A stretch of DNA of 31,569 nt from Methanobacterium sp. (GTDB lineage Archaea > Methanobacteriota > Methanobacteria > Methanobacteriales > Methanobacteriaceae): assembly GCA_012838205.1 (NCBI GenBank), contig DUPR01000059.1:1-31569 (forward strand), given 5' to 3'. Below, piece by piece: positions 1 through 12,661 of this stretch (positions are counted from its first letter, which is position 1; every line of letters starts with the position of its first letter). The notes beneath the pieces were generated by a model that saw only the letters and a list, made by a program, of their open reading frames with translations, had not been told where the DNA came from and ran no database searches. The position numbers and the translations under genes were made by a program.

Positions 1-2
1 CA

Positions 3-323
3 TTATCATCTTTCATATCTGCAGATGCAACTTCAAGCACGGCGCATGATGAATTAGTATCCTTGAAAAATGATTATTCGAGTTTGAAGATGGAATATGA
101 TAATGTTAAACGTGATGTGGAAGCAACCAATGATAAAGACTTGAAAATTGCTTATACTAATGCAGAAATGGAATTGGTAAAGACCAACCAAGCAATTACT
201 GATGTGGAAAGTGCAATCACAGTTGGGAAACCCTCTGAAGAAGTTGATAAAAGGATCCAAGTAGCTAAGACTCAACTTGAGGAGGCAAAATCAAGTTTAA
301 CCAATGTACGATCACAGATGTAA
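3..323 (+). CDS. C-terminal part of a secreted coiled-coil protein (5' end outside window)
   Basis: The frame is open from the first complete codon of the window and ends at TAA 321-323, so this is the tail of a gene that starts upstream. The first residues (LSSFISADATSS) look like the end of a signal peptide with an Ala-Asp-Ala cleavage region, so probably only a short N-terminus is missing. The rest is polar and rich in Glu, Lys, Asp and Gln with heptad-like spacing (for example LVSLKNDYSSLKMEYDNVK), which suggests a coiled coil. It has no cysteines or recognisable catalytic motif. An internal TTG at 63 could be read as a start, but the residues before it continue naturally in frame. It converges on the methyltransferase gene at 408. 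An extracellular or cell-surface role is inferred from the putative signal peptide. I do not recognise the family. Confidence 0.6.
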   Translation, partial: LSSFISADATSSTAHDELVSLKNDYSSLKMEYDNVKRDVEATNDKDLKIAYTNAEMELVKTNQAITDVESAITVGKPSEEVDKRIQVAKTQLEEAKSSLTNVRSQM

Positions 324-407
324 ACCAAGAAAACACTTTTTGCAAGTATATATAATCTCCAATATTTAGAAATTGGTTGTGGGTAGATTCAAGATAATTA
401 TAAAAGT

Positions 408-1025
408 TTATCTTCCTTCTCTTCTAAAACCCCTACCTACCACGTACATTTCCCCGCTTTGTTTACGAGATGACGGGGGTTTAGTTGTTTTAACTTTATG
501 AAACTTTTTTTTAATATCTTTAAGTAGTTCAGTGTATCCTTCTCCTTGAAAAACCTTCATAATCAAGTTTCCTTTATATTTTAGAATTTGATCACTGATA
601 TTTAGAACGCTACGAGCCAGATCTACCGATCTAAGCTGGTCCAAATCCTTGATTCCAGACAGTTTAGGGGCAGCATCAGATATGATAACATCAGATTTTC
701 CTTGTAAAGTGCGTTGTATTTCTTCTAGAGTTTCTATTTGGGTGAAATCTCCCTTTATACTCCAAAAATTTTCTTCAGAAAAAGATTTCATCCTATTAAT
801 ATCCACTGCCACTACCAAACCATTAGTACCAACAGCTTCAAGTGCTACTTGAGACCATCCTCCAGGAGCAGCTCCTAAATCCACAACTGAGTTCCCTTCT
901 TTGATTATTTTAAATTTACGATTCAATTGAAGTAGTTTAAACGAGGCTCTTGAATGGTAATTCTGTTTTTTAGCCTTTTTGTAGTATTCCTCATTTTTTC
1001 TTTCTTGATTCCATTTTTTACTCAT
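408..1025 (-). CDS. rlmE: 23S rRNA (uridine-2'-O-)-methyltransferase, RlmE/FtsJ family
   Basis: A protein of 205 residues, the usual size of RlmE (RrmJ/FtsJ), which 2'-O-methylates a uridine in the A-loop of 23S rRNA using S-adenosylmethionine. The SAM site is visible as [15 protein letters not shown]. The K-D-K-E catalytic tetrad of the family is supported by the Lys in the SRASFKL segment, Asp in [12 protein letters not shown], Lys in [10 protein letters not shown] and Glu in [11 protein letters not shown]. The N-terminus is highly basic, as expected for an rRNA-binding enzyme. The start is uncertain: GGAG lies 5 nt before a TTG at 1031 and 11 nt before the ATG at 1025, and the ATG is taken here. 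The YfcE-like gene lies 26 nt upstream on the same strand, so the two are probably co-transcribed. The family assignment is firm. The exact modified base is inferred from the family. Confidence 0.93.
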   Translation of the reverse strand: MSKKWNQERKNEEYYKKAKKQNYHSRASFKLLQLNRKFKIIKEGNSVVDLGAAPGGWSQVALEAVGTNGLVVAVDINRMKSFSEENFWSIKGDFTQIETLEEIQRTLQGKSDVIISDAAPKLSGIKDLDQLRSVDLARSVLNISDQILKYKGNLIMKVFQGEGYTELLKDIKKKFHKVKTTKPPSSRKQSGEMYVVGRGFRREGR

Positions 1026-1051
1026 ATACAATTTATCTCCAAGGTTTATCC

Positions 1052-1576
1052 CTATTGATCCTTTTTAAAATTCAGGGCTTTGCAAATAGGGTCTCCAATT
1101 TTAACAATGCTAGCATCTAACTTTCCATCATCAATTTCTATTATCATTACAGAAGGATCTGAAAGTCGAGGTACAGTGGGACTTCCAGGATTGAGCAAAA
1201 GCATGTCTGGCAGTTTTTTGATAAACGACCAGTGAGTATGTCCGGTTATTAAGACTTTCACGCCCATTTCTAAACCAATGTAGCGTAACTGTTGAGTATC
1301 ACCTCTAGGATACACTTCACCATGTGTTAAACCAATTTCAATACCTTCAAGATTTAATTTTTTCCTTTCCGGGAGTTTCAACCCCATATATCGGTCTATA
1401 TTACCTTGAACGCAAATTGTGGGATTAATTGTTTCTAACTGCTTTTTAACAGATAGTGATACAAGGTCTCCTGCATGTAAAATAAGATCAACATCCTTAA
1501 AGATATCAAAAACAATTTCAGGAATGTTTTGAGCTCGTTCAGGAATATGCGTATCAGATATGACACCAATTAACAT
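1052..1576 (-). CDS. YfcE/MJ0936-type metallophosphoesterase
   Basis: A 174-residue calcineurin-like phosphoesterase of the short YfcE/MJ0936 type, which hydrolyses phosphodiesters with two bound divalent metals. The metal-binding motifs appear in the family order: SDTHIPE near residue 7, HAGDLV near 35, QGNIDR near 59, LTHGEVY near 84 and ITGHTHW near 110. The start is ATG 1576, preceded by GGAG at a spacing of 6 nt. It lies upstream of rlmE on the same strand with a 26-nt gap. An AT-rich TATA-like element (TTTATAAATA, about 1681-1690) lies about 100 nt upstream and could serve this gene. The physiological substrate is unknown for most members of the family and cannot be read from the sequence. 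Confidence 0.88.
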   Translation of the reverse strand: MLIGVISDTHIPERAQNIPEIVFDIFKDVDLILHAGDLVSLSVKKQLETINPTICVQGNIDRYMGLKLPERKKLNLEGIEIGLTHGEVYPRGDTQQLRYIGLEMGVKVLITGHTHWSFIKKLPDMLLLNPGSPTVPRLSDPSVMIIEIDDGKLDASIVKIGDPICKALNFKKDQ

Positions 1577-1877
1577 CTTAATCTCCTTATTGGTGGTTTC
1601 AAATCAATATAATGTTGTAGTTCATTAATCAAATTAATCGTGGATATTATCACATTTTTAGTATGAAGCCTAGTTTAGTTTATAAATAGGGGTGGAGTTC
1701 CTATCCTCAACAACTGTGAATTTCTGAACTAATTAATTGAATTAATATTTAACATATATATTATAATCTATATCACAAATTATATTCGATAAGAGTAATA
1801 TTATGATGATAAAAACTGACTAAATTTATCATAATGTTGGTTAATTATTATTCGGATAATTAATTTAAGTGATTTTT
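1577..1877. promoter_or_regulatory. Divergent promoter region between the phosphodiesterase gene and topA
   Basis: About 300 nt without a gene, very AT-rich. TTTATAAATA at about 1681-1690 is nearly symmetric and could act on either strand. It fits the phosphodiesterase gene on the minus strand. A second run of TATA-like sequence (1755-1772) lies about 110 nt before topA. An inverted repeat follows at 1800-1835 and is listed separately. No transcription start can be fixed from sequence alone. Confidence 0.4.
1800..1835. repeat. Inverted repeat in the topA upstream region
   Basis: ATTATGAT (1800-1807) and its reverse complement ATCATAAT (1828-1835) are separated by 20 nt. A further AAA/TTT pairing inside the loop is possible if three bases bulge. 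It lies 43 nt before the topA start, between the TATA-like sequence and the gene, so it could be an operator or a leader hairpin. AT-rich DNA produces such repeats by chance, so confidence in function is low. Confidence 0.3.
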
Positions 1878-4025
1878 ATGCATGAAGTTATAGTATGTGA
1901 AAAACCAAAGGCCTCTGAGAAAATTGCCGCTGCAATACCAGGTAGTGCTGTGAAAAAGAGTTATAAACGAGTACCTTACTATGAAATCCAACAAGGTGAT
2001 AAAAAAACCACAGTACTATCTGCTGTAGGTCATTTATACTCTTTATCCCCATTAAAAAAAGAAAAAGGTCGTATGTTTGAAGTGGACTGGGTACCACTAT
2101 ATGAAAAAGATAAAAGCAAAAAATATGTGAAAAATTATATTGATGCCATTAAAAAATTCTCTAAAAATGCAGACCGATTTATCCACGCTTGTGATTACGA
2201 TATTGAAGGTACGTTAATTGGTTTTAATGCTTTAAAATATGCATGTGGCTCAGAAAGTATAGATAAAGCTGTTCGTATGAAATTTTCCACCCTCACCAAA
2301 GATGACTTGTTAAAAGCTTACAATGAGCCAATTGATCTGGATTTTAACCAAGTGGACAGTGGTGAGGCCAGACATGTTTTAGATTTCATCTTTGGAGTGA
2401 ACATATCTAAACACCTAACTGACTCGGTTATGAAAGCCACCAGCCGCTATATACAGCTATCAGCAGGCAGGGTACAAACACCAACCCTGGCTATTCTGGT
2501 TGAAAGAGAAAAAGAAATACAGAGTTTCATTCCAGAACCCTACTGGTTGATAAAAGCTAAAATTGAAGGGAACATAATAGCTGACCATAAAAAAGGCAAA
2601 ATCTTTGATAAAAAGGTTGAAGAAGAAATACTATCTGATTGTGAAGGTAAAAATGCCAAAGTAAACCGGATCAATATCAAAGAAACTCCTCAGTTACCTC
2701 CAGTTCCTTTTGATCTGGGTGCCTTACAATCAGAAGCTTACAGCGTATTTGGATTCAGTCCCAAGAAAACACAGTCCATAGCCCAGAACTTATACGCTGA
2801 AGGTTACACCTCTTACCCCCGAACATCTTCCCAGAAGTTGCCACCGAGTATTGGTTACAAGAAGATATTAGGCAAACTAAAAAAGAATGCCGCATTTCGA
2901 AAACAAATCGAAAAACTTAAAGATCCTCTTAAACCACGTGAAGGTAAAAAAACTGATGAAGCTCACCCTGCCATCCATCCCACAGGATTGGTTCCAAAAG
3001 GATTGGGGCGAGATTATCAAAAACTTTACGAACTAATTGTTTACCGTTTTATCAGTGTTTTCGGCGAAAACGGTGTTTTGAAAACAATGAAAACCCATCT
3101 GGACATTGGAGGTCAGGAATTCAGTTTCAGCAGGAAGAAAATGGCAAAAATGGGGTGGAGAGAACATTATCCCTACCGAAAAGTTGAAAATGACGAATTC
3201 CCCAAAATTAAAGAGGGGGACTGTCTCGATGCCCAAACCTACTCCGAAGAAAAAGAAACTAAACCTCCGTCTCGATACAATCAAGCTTCACTCATCCGTG
3301 AACTGGAAAAAAGAGGACTCGGCACTAAATCTACCCGGGCAAACATTATTTCTATATTGTATGACCGCAAGTATGTAGAGGGTAAGAAAATTACCGTTAA
3401 CCAGCTTGGGGAACGTCTTATTGACACTTTAAAAAAGTATTCAGAGAAGATAACCAGTGAAGAATTAACCAGAGAGTTTGAAACTAAACTCGAGGGTATA
3501 ATGAAGGCCAAAGTTAAAAAAGATGAGATAATATCTGATGCAAAAGTTGAAGTAAGTTCAATACTGGATGAAATTGAGGTAAATAAGATTAAAATTGGTG
3601 AAGAACTTTACGCAGCCTACAGAGAGAGTATGATAGTAGGGGAATGTAAATGTGGGGGCAACTTGATAATGATTAATTCACCTAAAGGTGGAAGTTTCGT
3701 GGGTTGTTCTGCATATCCTGAATGTAAGTCAACCTATTCCATGCCCAGGGGGGTTACTGTTCTTAAAACAAAATGTGAAAAGTGTGGTTTGCCAATGATA
3801 TCATTTGGAAAACCCAGACAAAGGGCGTGCATGGATCCCAAGTGTGGGCGGGATGGTGAAGAACCATCTCAAAATGAGGTTGTTGGTGTCTGCCCGGAAT
3901 GTGGTAAAGACCTCCTAAAAAGAAGGGGACGTTACGGCGAATTTGTGGGGTGCAGTGGTTTCCCACGATGCAGATACACCCGATCACTGGATGAAAAACA
4001 GGATCAAAAATCAGAGAAAACTTGA
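1878..4025 (+). CDS. topA: DNA topoisomerase I, type IA
   Basis: Relaxes negatively supercoiled DNA through a transient 5'-phosphotyrosine link. The TOPRIM domain is at the N-terminus, with VCEKPKAS carrying the first Glu and the acidic triad in [10 protein letters not shown] around residue 105. The catalytic tyrosine is the second Tyr of [11 protein letters not shown] (about residue 313). The C-terminus holds three Cys4 zinc-ribbon units: CKCGG...CSAYPEC, CEKCGLP...CMDPKC and CPECGKD...CSGFPRC. The length of 715 residues is normal for euryarchaeal TopA. The start is the ATG at 1878. An in-frame GTG nine nt upstream at 1869 is better explained as part of the Shine-Dalgarno sequence (GTGAT, then 4 nt, then ATG). 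The gene stands alone on this strand and ends at an oligo-T terminator facing the regulator gene. Confidence 0.97.
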   Translation: MHEVIVCEKPKASEKIAAAIPGSAVKKSYKRVPYYEIQQGDKKTTVLSAVGHLYSLSPLKKEKGRMFEVDWVPLYEKDKSKKYVKNYIDAIKKFSKNADRFIHACDYDIEGTLIGFNALKYACGSESIDKAVRMKFSTLTKDDLLKAYNEPIDLDFNQVDSGEARHVLDFIFGVNISKHLTDSVMKATSRYIQLSAGRVQTPTLAILVEREKEIQSFIPEPYWLIKAKIEGNIIADHKKGKIFDKKVEEEILSDCEGKNAKVNRINIKETPQLPPVPFDLGALQSEAYSVFGFSPKKTQSIAQNLYAEGYTSYPRTSSQKLPPSIGYKKILGKLKKNAAFRKQIEKLKDPLKPREGKKTDEAHPAIHPTGLVPKGLGRDYQKLYELIVYRFISVFGENGVLKTMKTHLDIGGQEFSFSRKKMAKMGWREHYPYRKVENDEFPKIKEGDCLDAQTYSEEKETKPPSRYNQASLIRELEKRGLGTKSTRANIISILYDRKYVEGKKITVNQLGERLIDTLKKYSEKITSEELTREFETKLEGIMKAKVKKDEIISDAKVEVSSILDEIEVNKIKIGEELYAAYRESMIVGECKCGGNLIMINSPKGGSFVGCSAYPECKSTYSMPRGVTVLKTKCEKCGLPMISFGKPRQRACMDPKCGRDGEEPSQNEVVGVCPECGKDLLKRRGRYGEFVGCSGFPRCRYTRSLDEKQDQKSEKT

Positions 4026-4031
4026 AATCAA

Positions 4032-4059
4032 TTTTTTTCACCCATTTGAATAATTTTTT
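4032..4059 (+). terminator. Oligo-T terminator after topA
   Basis: Two T tracts, T7 at 4032-4038 and T6 at 4054-4059, follow the topA stop codon within 35 nt. This is the usual form of an archaeal intrinsic terminator. The second tract overlaps the 3' end of the convergent regulator gene. Confidence 0.5.
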
Positions 4060-4261
4060 AATCCGTTTCATCTTCAAATATGAAAATATCATCGATTTTC
4101 GTTTTAAAAACCACTGCGATATCATGAGCCAGTTTCAATGAGGGATTATATTTTCCTTTCTCCAGGAAGACAATAGTCTCCCTTCTAACACCCACCATAT
4201 CTGCTAATTGGGCTTGAGTAAGGTCATAGCGAGCTCGATATTCTTTAATCCTTGTTTTCAT
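4058..4261 (-). CDS. Small XRE-family helix-turn-helix regulator
   Basis: A 67-residue protein that is almost entirely one Cro/C1-type helix-turn-helix domain. Residues about 12-40 ([17 protein letters not shown], then [11 protein letters not shown]) match the five-helix XRE fold seen in short YozG-type regulators. There is no sensor or dimerisation domain beyond it, so it probably binds DNA as a dimer. The start is ATG 4261 with a strong Shine-Dalgarno, GGTGAT 5 nt upstream. It is the second gene of a two-gene minus-strand operon, 39 nt after the membrane protein gene. The promoter of that operon carries four regularly spaced near-palindromic sites (4932-5005). Autoregulation through these sites is the simplest reading, but it is an inference. 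Confidence 0.9.
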   Translation of the reverse strand: MKTRIKEYRARYDLTQAQLADMVGVRRETIVFLEKGKYNPSLKLAHDIAVVFKTKIDDIFIFEDETD

Positions 4262-4300
4262 CTTGCATCACCTGCAATTTTAGGTGGGATAAAAATAGAA

Positions 4301-4891
4301 TTAATCTATGTCACCTTTGCGGATTAATATTGTGTTAGCTATCAGCATGGTGGAGGTCATGACCAAGATGGTTACTCCCATTAATTCCAAGGGGTTATGT
4401 ATATTCTGGGCCCAGTACATGTTTAACACCAAGAAAGAGACGAATACTAAGGTTATGTACCATGAATAAGTTGTAGCAAATGTTCCTATTTTCCTTAAAC
4501 GTTCGTCTTGGGCTTCTTTGTCCATTCCCACATAGGTGAAAAAATTAGTTAACAGGGCCATAATACCCAGCAGGAGAATCACTGACAGTAAATCGCTCAT
4601 TGTCTTGGTGATCATTAGGGTTAATCCAGAAAACATTAAAGCAGCCGATCCAAGCCATATGCTCACATTCTGCAGATTATAGTCTTTACCCATAGTGATG
4701 GAATGTCTGTCTTTTTTGTTAGATTTGTTACTTTCTTCTTTTACATTGTGGTTTTTTATTTTATTGTAAACTGGAATGAGGAACAATATGAAAAATGTGA
4801 AAAACACATAGTATACTGGATTCTCTAAAACATAACCTAATAATCCCAGTATACCAATCATTCCCCAGTAATAATTAATTTCAAGATTCAT
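4301..4891 (-). CDS. Four-helix membrane protein, DUF2178-like, paired with XRE regulator
   Basis: A predicted integral membrane protein of about 196 residues. Hydrophobic segments come in two pairs: residues about 9-45 (YWGMIGILGLLGYVLENP, then YYVFFTFFILFLIPVY) and, after a polar charged linker, further segments near 80-125 and 140-190. The sequence DKEAQDERLRKIG before the third pair resembles the conserved DERxxKIG patch of DUF2178 proteins, which often sit beside small XRE regulators in archaea. The open frame extends to an ATG at 4936, but that codon lies inside the first operator repeat and has no ribosome binding site. The ATG at 4891 has GGTGA 5 nt upstream and is chosen here. The function is unknown. 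The pairing suggests a membrane-linked sensing or stress role. The DUF2178 call is from memory of the family. Confidence 0.75.
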   Translation of the reverse strand: MNLEINYYWGMIGILGLLGYVLENPVYYVFFTFFILFLIPVYNKIKNHNVKEESNKSNKKDRHSITMGKDYNLQNVSIWLGSAALMFSGLTLMITKTMSDLLSVILLLGIMALLTNFFTYVGMDKEAQDERLRKIGTFATTYSWYITLVFVSFLVLNMYWAQNIHNPLELMGVTILVMTSTMLIANTILIRKGDID

Positions 4892-4931
4892 TTGTTTCAC
4901 CATTTTTACTATTTCACTGTTGTCTTTTTGT

Positions 4932-5005
4932 AACATTATGTTATTTATTTAAAACATAATATTAGATTTACACAACATTATGTTAGATAAATATAACATT
5001 AAAGT
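4932..5005 (-). promoter_or_regulatory. Four-copy operator array with 21-bp period upstream of the membrane protein/XRE operon
   Basis: Near-palindromic 11-mers begin at 4932, 4953, 4974 and 4995, exactly 21 bp apart. Sites 1 and 3 are both AACATTATGTT, site 2 is AACATAATATT, and site 4 keeps only its left half (AACATTAAAGT). Two TATA candidates for the minus-strand operon fall here: TTATATTTA at about 4988-4996 in the linker between sites 3 and 4, and TTTAAATA at 5005-5012 just beyond site 4. A period of two helical turns puts all sites on one face of the DNA, which suits cooperative binding of dimers. The XRE protein encoded downstream is the obvious candidate ligand. The spacing is read directly. 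The repressor role is inferred. Confidence 0.7.
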
Positions 5006-5301
5006 ATTTAAATCTTTTGGATGGAGATGTGGGAAAAAACCAGAAAAACTATTACGTCAGATAAAACCCGGTTAAATAAACTCTAATCCACTATAAAGCA
5101 ACGAATAAGATAATGTGGAGGTTAAAAATTATTAAAACCGAATTTATATTGGCCAGTAGAAATCTTACCTACCAATTGTTATTAAAAAATACAAAAAACT
5201 TATACTTTAAATAGTTTAAAAAGTCCAATATAAGATAAAATGACAGCAGAAGTTTACAATCAATCATTCGTTTAAAAAAAGGTTGACGGGGAATAAAAAA
5301 T
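5006..5301 (+). promoter_or_regulatory. Upstream region of aglB
   Basis: About 295 nt without a recognisable gene. A good TATA element, TTTATATT (5143-5150), is preceded by a BRE-like purine-rich AACCGAA, predicting a start near 5173 and a leader of about 130 nt. A second TATA-like stretch lies at about 5198-5212. A purine-rich run with GGGG at 5288-5291, 10 nt before the aglB ATG, is the only ribosome binding site visible. No small ORF with a convincing start was seen. Confidence 0.45.
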
Positions 5302-7695
<2,394 letters not shown>

Positions 7696-7728
7696 TGAGA
7701 ATTTAATCCAAATTAATCCATTCCCTAC

Positions 7729-7757
7729 CTTTTTTTATTTTTAATTAAAACTTTTTT
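7729..7757 (+). terminator. Oligo-T terminator after aglB
   Basis: Three T tracts (T7 at 7730-7736, T5 at 7738-7742, T6 at 7752-7757) lie 35-60 nt after the aglB stop codon. They are separated from the next promoter, which has ATTTATAC at 7829-7836. Confidence 0.6.
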
Positions 7758-7875
7758 AAGTGTAAAACCAATATTAAAATAGTTAGAAATTAATGAATGC
7801 TTAAGCCAACAAACTACTTAAACCATTAATTTATACCAATTCCGAATAATTATACTCTCATTCTAAGTGAGCTTT

Positions 7876-8970
7876 ATGGACATCGAAGAAAAGATCCGCA
7901 AGATCGAAGAGGAGATCACAAAAACTCCATATAACAAGGCCACCTCCCACCATATTGGGAAATTAAAGGCTAAAATTTCAAGATTAAGGGAAGAATCATT
8001 AAAAAGAAGTTCATCATCCACTAAAGGGAGAGGATTCACACTCAAAAAGAGTGGAGATTCCACTGTGGTCTTAGTTGGATTTCCATCAGTGGGTAAATCC
8101 ACCATCCTCAACCAGATCACCAATGCACAGTCCAAGATCGGAGCTTACGAGTTCACCACCCTTGATGTCATTCCCGGAGTCATGGAATACCGTGGAGCCC
8201 AGATCCAGATATTTGACATCCCTGGAATAATTGCCGGTGCATCCAAGGGAAAAGGTAGAGGAAGGGAGATCCTCTCAGTGGCCCGTAATGCTGATTTGAT
8301 TGTAATGGTCCTGGATGTATTCAACCCCCATCATCAGGAACTCATCTGGGATGAACTCCTTAATATTGGAATAAGACCCAACCAAACAGCTCCAGACATC
8401 TCAGTAAAGCGGAGGAAAATTGGCGGAGTTAAACTAGCATCCACAGTTCCCCTAACCTATATGGATGAGAAAACAATCCGCTCCATACTCAACGAATACG
8501 GAGTACACAGTGCCGACGTACTCATAAGGGAAGATGTTACCATTGATCGCTTCATAGACTCTTTAGACAATAGTATTGTTTACATACCACTCCTACTGGT
8601 CATAAACAAGATAGACCTTGCAGATGAAGATTACATGGACCAACTAAAGGAAAAATTTGATGATGCACTTTACATTGCTGCTGATAAAGGTTTGATGGTG
8701 GAAGAACTTAAAGCAGAAATATATGATAGACTGAAACTGATAAGAATTTATCTTAAACCCCAAGGTCAGAAAGCTGACATGGAAGAACCGCTGATTGTTA
8801 GGAGAGGAGCTACAGTGGAAGACGTAGCCAGAAAACTTCACAGAGACTTTCTAAAAAACTTCCGCCACGCAAAGGTATGGGGAAGTTCTGTGAAATTCCC
8901 TGGTCAGAAAGTAGGACTGGACCATGAATTACAAGATAAAGATGTTTTACGAATAATCATCAAGAAATAA
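7876..8970 (+). CDS. DRG-type GTPase of the Obg/TRAFAC class with TGS domain
   Basis: A 364-residue member of the archaeal/eukaryotic DRG (developmentally regulated GTP-binding) family, thought to bind GTP and act with ribosomes or RNA. The order is a short helical N-terminus ([14 protein letters not shown]), a basic linker, the G domain with P-loop GFPSVGKST (about residues 68-76), a switch segment with TTLDVIPG, the G3 motif DIPGI, then NKID as G4, and a C-terminal TGS domain from about 290 ([11 protein letters not shown] to the end). The start is the ATG at 7876. The in-frame GTG at 7867 is read as part of the GTGAG ribosome binding site, as for topA. TATA box ATTTATAC (7829-7836) lies about 45 nt upstream. 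It is followed by thi4 57 nt downstream. The family assignment is firm. The cellular target is not known from the sequence. Confidence 0.95.
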   Translation: MDIEEKIRKIEEEITKTPYNKATSHHIGKLKAKISRLREESLKRSSSSTKGRGFTLKKSGDSTVVLVGFPSVGKSTILNQITNAQSKIGAYEFTTLDVIPGVMEYRGAQIQIFDIPGIIAGASKGKGRGREILSVARNADLIVMVLDVFNPHHQELIWDELLNIGIRPNQTAPDISVKRRKIGGVKLASTVPLTYMDEKTIRSILNEYGVHSADVLIREDVTIDRFIDSLDNSIVYIPLLLVINKIDLADEDYMDQLKEKFDDALYIAADKGLMVEELKAEIYDRLKLIRIYLKPQGQKADMEEPLIVRRGATVEDVARKLHRDFLKNFRHAKVWGSSVKFPGQKVGLDHELQDKDVLRIIIKK

Positions 8971-9027
8971 TAAATCAAAAAAATCAGGAAATATATGGCA
9001 AATACAAATGTTATATGAGGTGACAAA

Positions 9028-9804
9028 ATGAAACTGGATGATATTATAGTCTCAAAGGGAATTGTAGAAGGATACATGGGAGAATTATTAGATTATCTGC
9101 AGATGGATGTGGCAATAGGTGGTGGAGGGCCATCAGGCCTCACTGCAGGTTATTACCTTGCAAAAGCCGGTTTTAAAGTGGCGTTGTTTGAGAAGAAACT
9201 CAGTATGGGTGGTGGAATGTGGGGTGGTGGAATGATGTTCAACAAAATCGTAGTCCAGGAAGAAGGAAAACGAATCCTGGATGAAATGGGCATTCGATGC
9301 CAGGAATATCAGGAAGGATACTACCTTGCAGATTCCATAGAATCAGCTTCCACTATCTGTTCCAAAGCATGCCAAGCAGGACTGAAGATTTTCAACCTAA
9401 TAGAAATCGAAGACGTGATGATCAAAGACAAAGGAGTTGAAGGATTAGTAATCAACTGGAGTCCCATAGAAAAAGCAGGTCTGCACGTGGATCCAATCAC
9501 TTTAGCTGCCCGGGCAGTGGTGGACGCCACCGGGCACCCTTGTGAAATAGTGAAAGTACTGGAAAACAAAATGGGAGTTCCACTACAAACTGAAACAGGT
9601 AAGATAATGGGAGAAAAATCCATGTGGGCAGATGTAGCCGAAGAAAGAATCATGGATAATGTCAGCCAAGTGTACCCTGGATTATATGTCACTGGCATGG
9701 CAGCTAATGCAGTGCATGGTTCACCTAGGATGGGTCCCATATTTGGTGGAATGTTACTATCAGGGGAGAAAGTAGCTGAAATGTTGATTGAAAAACTAAA
9801 ATAA
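9028..9804 (+). CDS. thi4: Thiazole synthase Thi4, archaeal sulfide-dependent type
   Basis: Makes the adenylated thiazole precursor of thiamine from NAD, glycine and a sulfur source. The dinucleotide-binding motif is [20 protein letters not shown] (from residue 29), followed by the FEKK strand end and the Gly/Met-rich [13 protein letters not shown] segment typical of Thi4. Where yeast Thi4 has the sacrificial cysteine (the Cys of its CMDP segment), this protein has His153 in AGLHVDPIT. From published work on the Methanocaldococcus homologue, as I recall it, a His here marks the catalytic form that uses free sulfide with iron rather than destroying its own cysteine. The 258-residue length is normal. 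The start is ATG 9028 with GAGGTGA 4 nt upstream. It sits in the same direction as the DRG gene and fap7. No TPP riboswitch was recognised in the 57-nt gap before it. Confidence 0.94.
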   Translation: MKLDDIIVSKGIVEGYMGELLDYLQMDVAIGGGGPSGLTAGYYLAKAGFKVALFEKKLSMGGGMWGGGMMFNKIVVQEEGKRILDEMGIRCQEYQEGYYLADSIESASTICSKACQAGLKIFNLIEIEDVMIKDKGVEGLVINWSPIEKAGLHVDPITLAARAVVDATGHPCEIVKVLENKMGVPLQTETGKIMGEKSMWADVAEERIMDNVSQVYPGLYVTGMAANAVHGSPRMGPIFGGMLLSGEKVAEMLIEKLK

Positions 9805-9889
9805 CATTTTAATTGATTAAACACAATTCAAAGGATTAAAATAAAAAAACCATCTGAAATAACTGAACCATACAAATAGAACTGAATAT

Positions 9890-10459
9890 ATGATCATACT
9901 CATAACCGGAACCCCTGGAACTGGCAAAACCACCATTGCACCTTTACTGGGAAAAACGTTAAAGTGCCCAGTAATTGATGTAAACCAACTCGTAGATGAA
10001 AAACACCTCTACACTGGAGTGGATCCTGAAAAAGGTTATAAAATAGTGGATATGGACGCACTAACCCGAGAACTTCATGGGATAATAATCAACAGAAAGG
10101 AAAGTCATGGTCAAAAGGATAAAAATCTACAAGACCAATCGTGTATACTAATCGAAGGACACTTATCCCATAACTTCCCACTAGCAGATTATGTGGTGGT
10201 TTTACGAACAGAACCCAAGATTTTAAGAGACAGACTCCAAAAAAGAAATTGGAAAGACTCCAAAATCCGTGAAAATCTCCAAGCTGAAGCCCTGGACATC
10301 TGCACATGGGAAGCCTACCAAACACACGGTTCCAAGGTACATGAGGTAAACACCAGTTACATAACGCCTGAAGAAGTCATAAACATAATAATGGAGATTC
10401 TATCCGGAAAAAAATCATTACCACCTGGCAATATTGATTTTTCAGATTATTTGAAATAG
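9890..10459 (+). CDS. Fap7/AK6-type adenylate kinase and ribosome maturation factor
   Basis: A 189-residue P-loop NMP kinase of the AK6 (Fap7, hCINAP) family. These proteins have weak adenylate kinase activity and in eukaryotes and archaea act late in small-subunit maturation near uS11. The start carries the Walker A motif [13 protein letters not shown] (residues 5-17), followed by the short NMP-binding segment with [14 protein letters not shown] and a DMDAL motif. [20 protein letters not shown] is the Walker-B-like region, and [13 protein letters not shown] is the lid with basic residues. The C-terminal third ([16 protein letters not shown]) also matches the family. The ATG at 9890 has no Shine-Dalgarno sequence. 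It is preceded only by AT-rich DNA, so the message may be leaderless or have a weak site. Its position just before the translation superoperon fits a ribosome-biogenesis role. Confidence 0.93.
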   Translation: MIILITGTPGTGKTTIAPLLGKTLKCPVIDVNQLVDEKHLYTGVDPEKGYKIVDMDALTRELHGIIINRKESHGQKDKNLQDQSCILIEGHLSHNFPLADYVVVLRTEPKILRDRLQKRNWKDSKIRENLQAEALDICTWEAYQTHGSKVHEVNTSYITPEEVINIIMEILSGKKSLPPGNIDFSDYLK

Positions 10460-10506
10460 ATCATTTTTGTGCACTGGAAATTAAATGGACTGGTGACAGG
10501 GAAAGG

Positions 10507-11252
<746 letters not shown>

Positions 11253-11262
11253 GAGAAATAAT

Positions 11263-11700
11263 ATGACTACAATTTATGATGTACCTGCCGACTCGCTAAT
11301 TAACGCAGTCGCCATGGAGTTAAGTAAGAATAAAAAGATAAAACCTCCTGAATGGGCTCCGTTCGTAAAAACAGGAGTTCATAAGGAGAGAAGACCAGAA
11401 AATTCCGACTGGTGGTATGTGCGTTGCGCATCCTTGCTCCGCAGAGTCTACATAGACGGCCCAGTAGGTATAAACAGTCTTAGAACCTACTATGGTGGAG
11501 CAAAGGATCAGGGCACTACTCCCGAGAAATTCAAACGAGGCAGTGGTTCGATTACCCGAACAGCTCTTCAGCAATTAGAAAGTGTTGGTTTCGTGGAAAA
11601 ACAAAAGGAAGGGAGAGTTGTAACTCCTGCTGGAAGGTCTTTTCTGGACAAAGCATCATTCGATCTTAAAAAAGACATTCCTGAACTAGCAAAATATTAG
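11263..11700 (+). CDS. rps19e: 30S ribosomal protein eS19
   Basis: A 145-residue protein matching eS19, a small-subunit head protein found only in archaea and eukaryotes. Characteristic segments are [33 protein letters not shown], the [20 protein letters not shown] block with its paired Trp, and the C-terminal winged-helix part with [14 protein letters not shown] and [13 protein letters not shown]. The start is ATG 11263 with TAGGAG 7 nt upstream, and the gap to the preceding gene is only 10 nt. It is followed by the PDCD5 homologue after 28 nt. This gene pair is common in euryarchaea. Confidence 0.97.
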   Translation: MTTIYDVPADSLINAVAMELSKNKKIKPPEWAPFVKTGVHKERRPENSDWWYVRCASLLRRVYIDGPVGINSLRTYYGGAKDQGTTPEKFKRGSGSITRTALQQLESVGFVEKQKEGRVVTPAGRSFLDKASFDLKKDIPELAKY

Positions 11701-11728
11701 AGGTAAATTTCTTGGAGAGATGTATTAG

Positions 11729-12072
<344 letters not shown>

Positions 12073-12076
<4 letters not shown>

Positions 12077-12661
12077 AAGCCGCGGTGCTATACAGTGGAG
12101 GTAAAGACAGCTCAATTATGGCTGTAATACTCCAAAAATTAGGATATCAGGTGGAATTAGTAACCGCCAATTTTGGTGTTTTTCCCTCCTGGAAATCCGC
12201 TCTAAAATCTGCATCTAATTTAGGATTCAAACACCGCGTGTTGAAAGCAGACCAAAGCATTATCCAAGAATCAGTGGACATAATCTTAACTGACAAGTTT
12301 CCCAACCGTGGAATCAATCATGTGCACCGGGAAACCCTTAAAAAAGTTGCAAAAAATTATCCAGTGGTTGCTGATGGCACCAGAAGGGATGATAGAGTTC
12401 CAAAATTATATTTAAATGAAATTCAAAGCTTTGAAGATTCTCAAAACGTTCAATACTTGAACCTTGCGGGGATGGGTCATAAAACTATAAACCAATTGTC
12501 TTTAAAGCTTTTCAAACTGGTGAAAGAACCCACTAGCATAGAAAACAATTCAGACTATGAGATTGAAATAAGATGTCTCATAGCCAAAATGGAAGGTAAT
12601 GAAGCAGCAAACAAATTGTTTCCCCCACACCTACAATCAAGAGTAATAGGATGGAAAAAAG

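Noticed and set aside
4892..4936. Longer start (ATG 4936) for the membrane protein
   Set aside because: The codon lies inside the first operator repeat and has no Shine-Dalgarno sequence. ATG 4891 has GGTGA at the right distance.
8971..9027. TPP riboswitch before thi4
   Set aside because: The 57-nt gap is too short and lacks the conserved CTGAGA and related blocks of the THI element.
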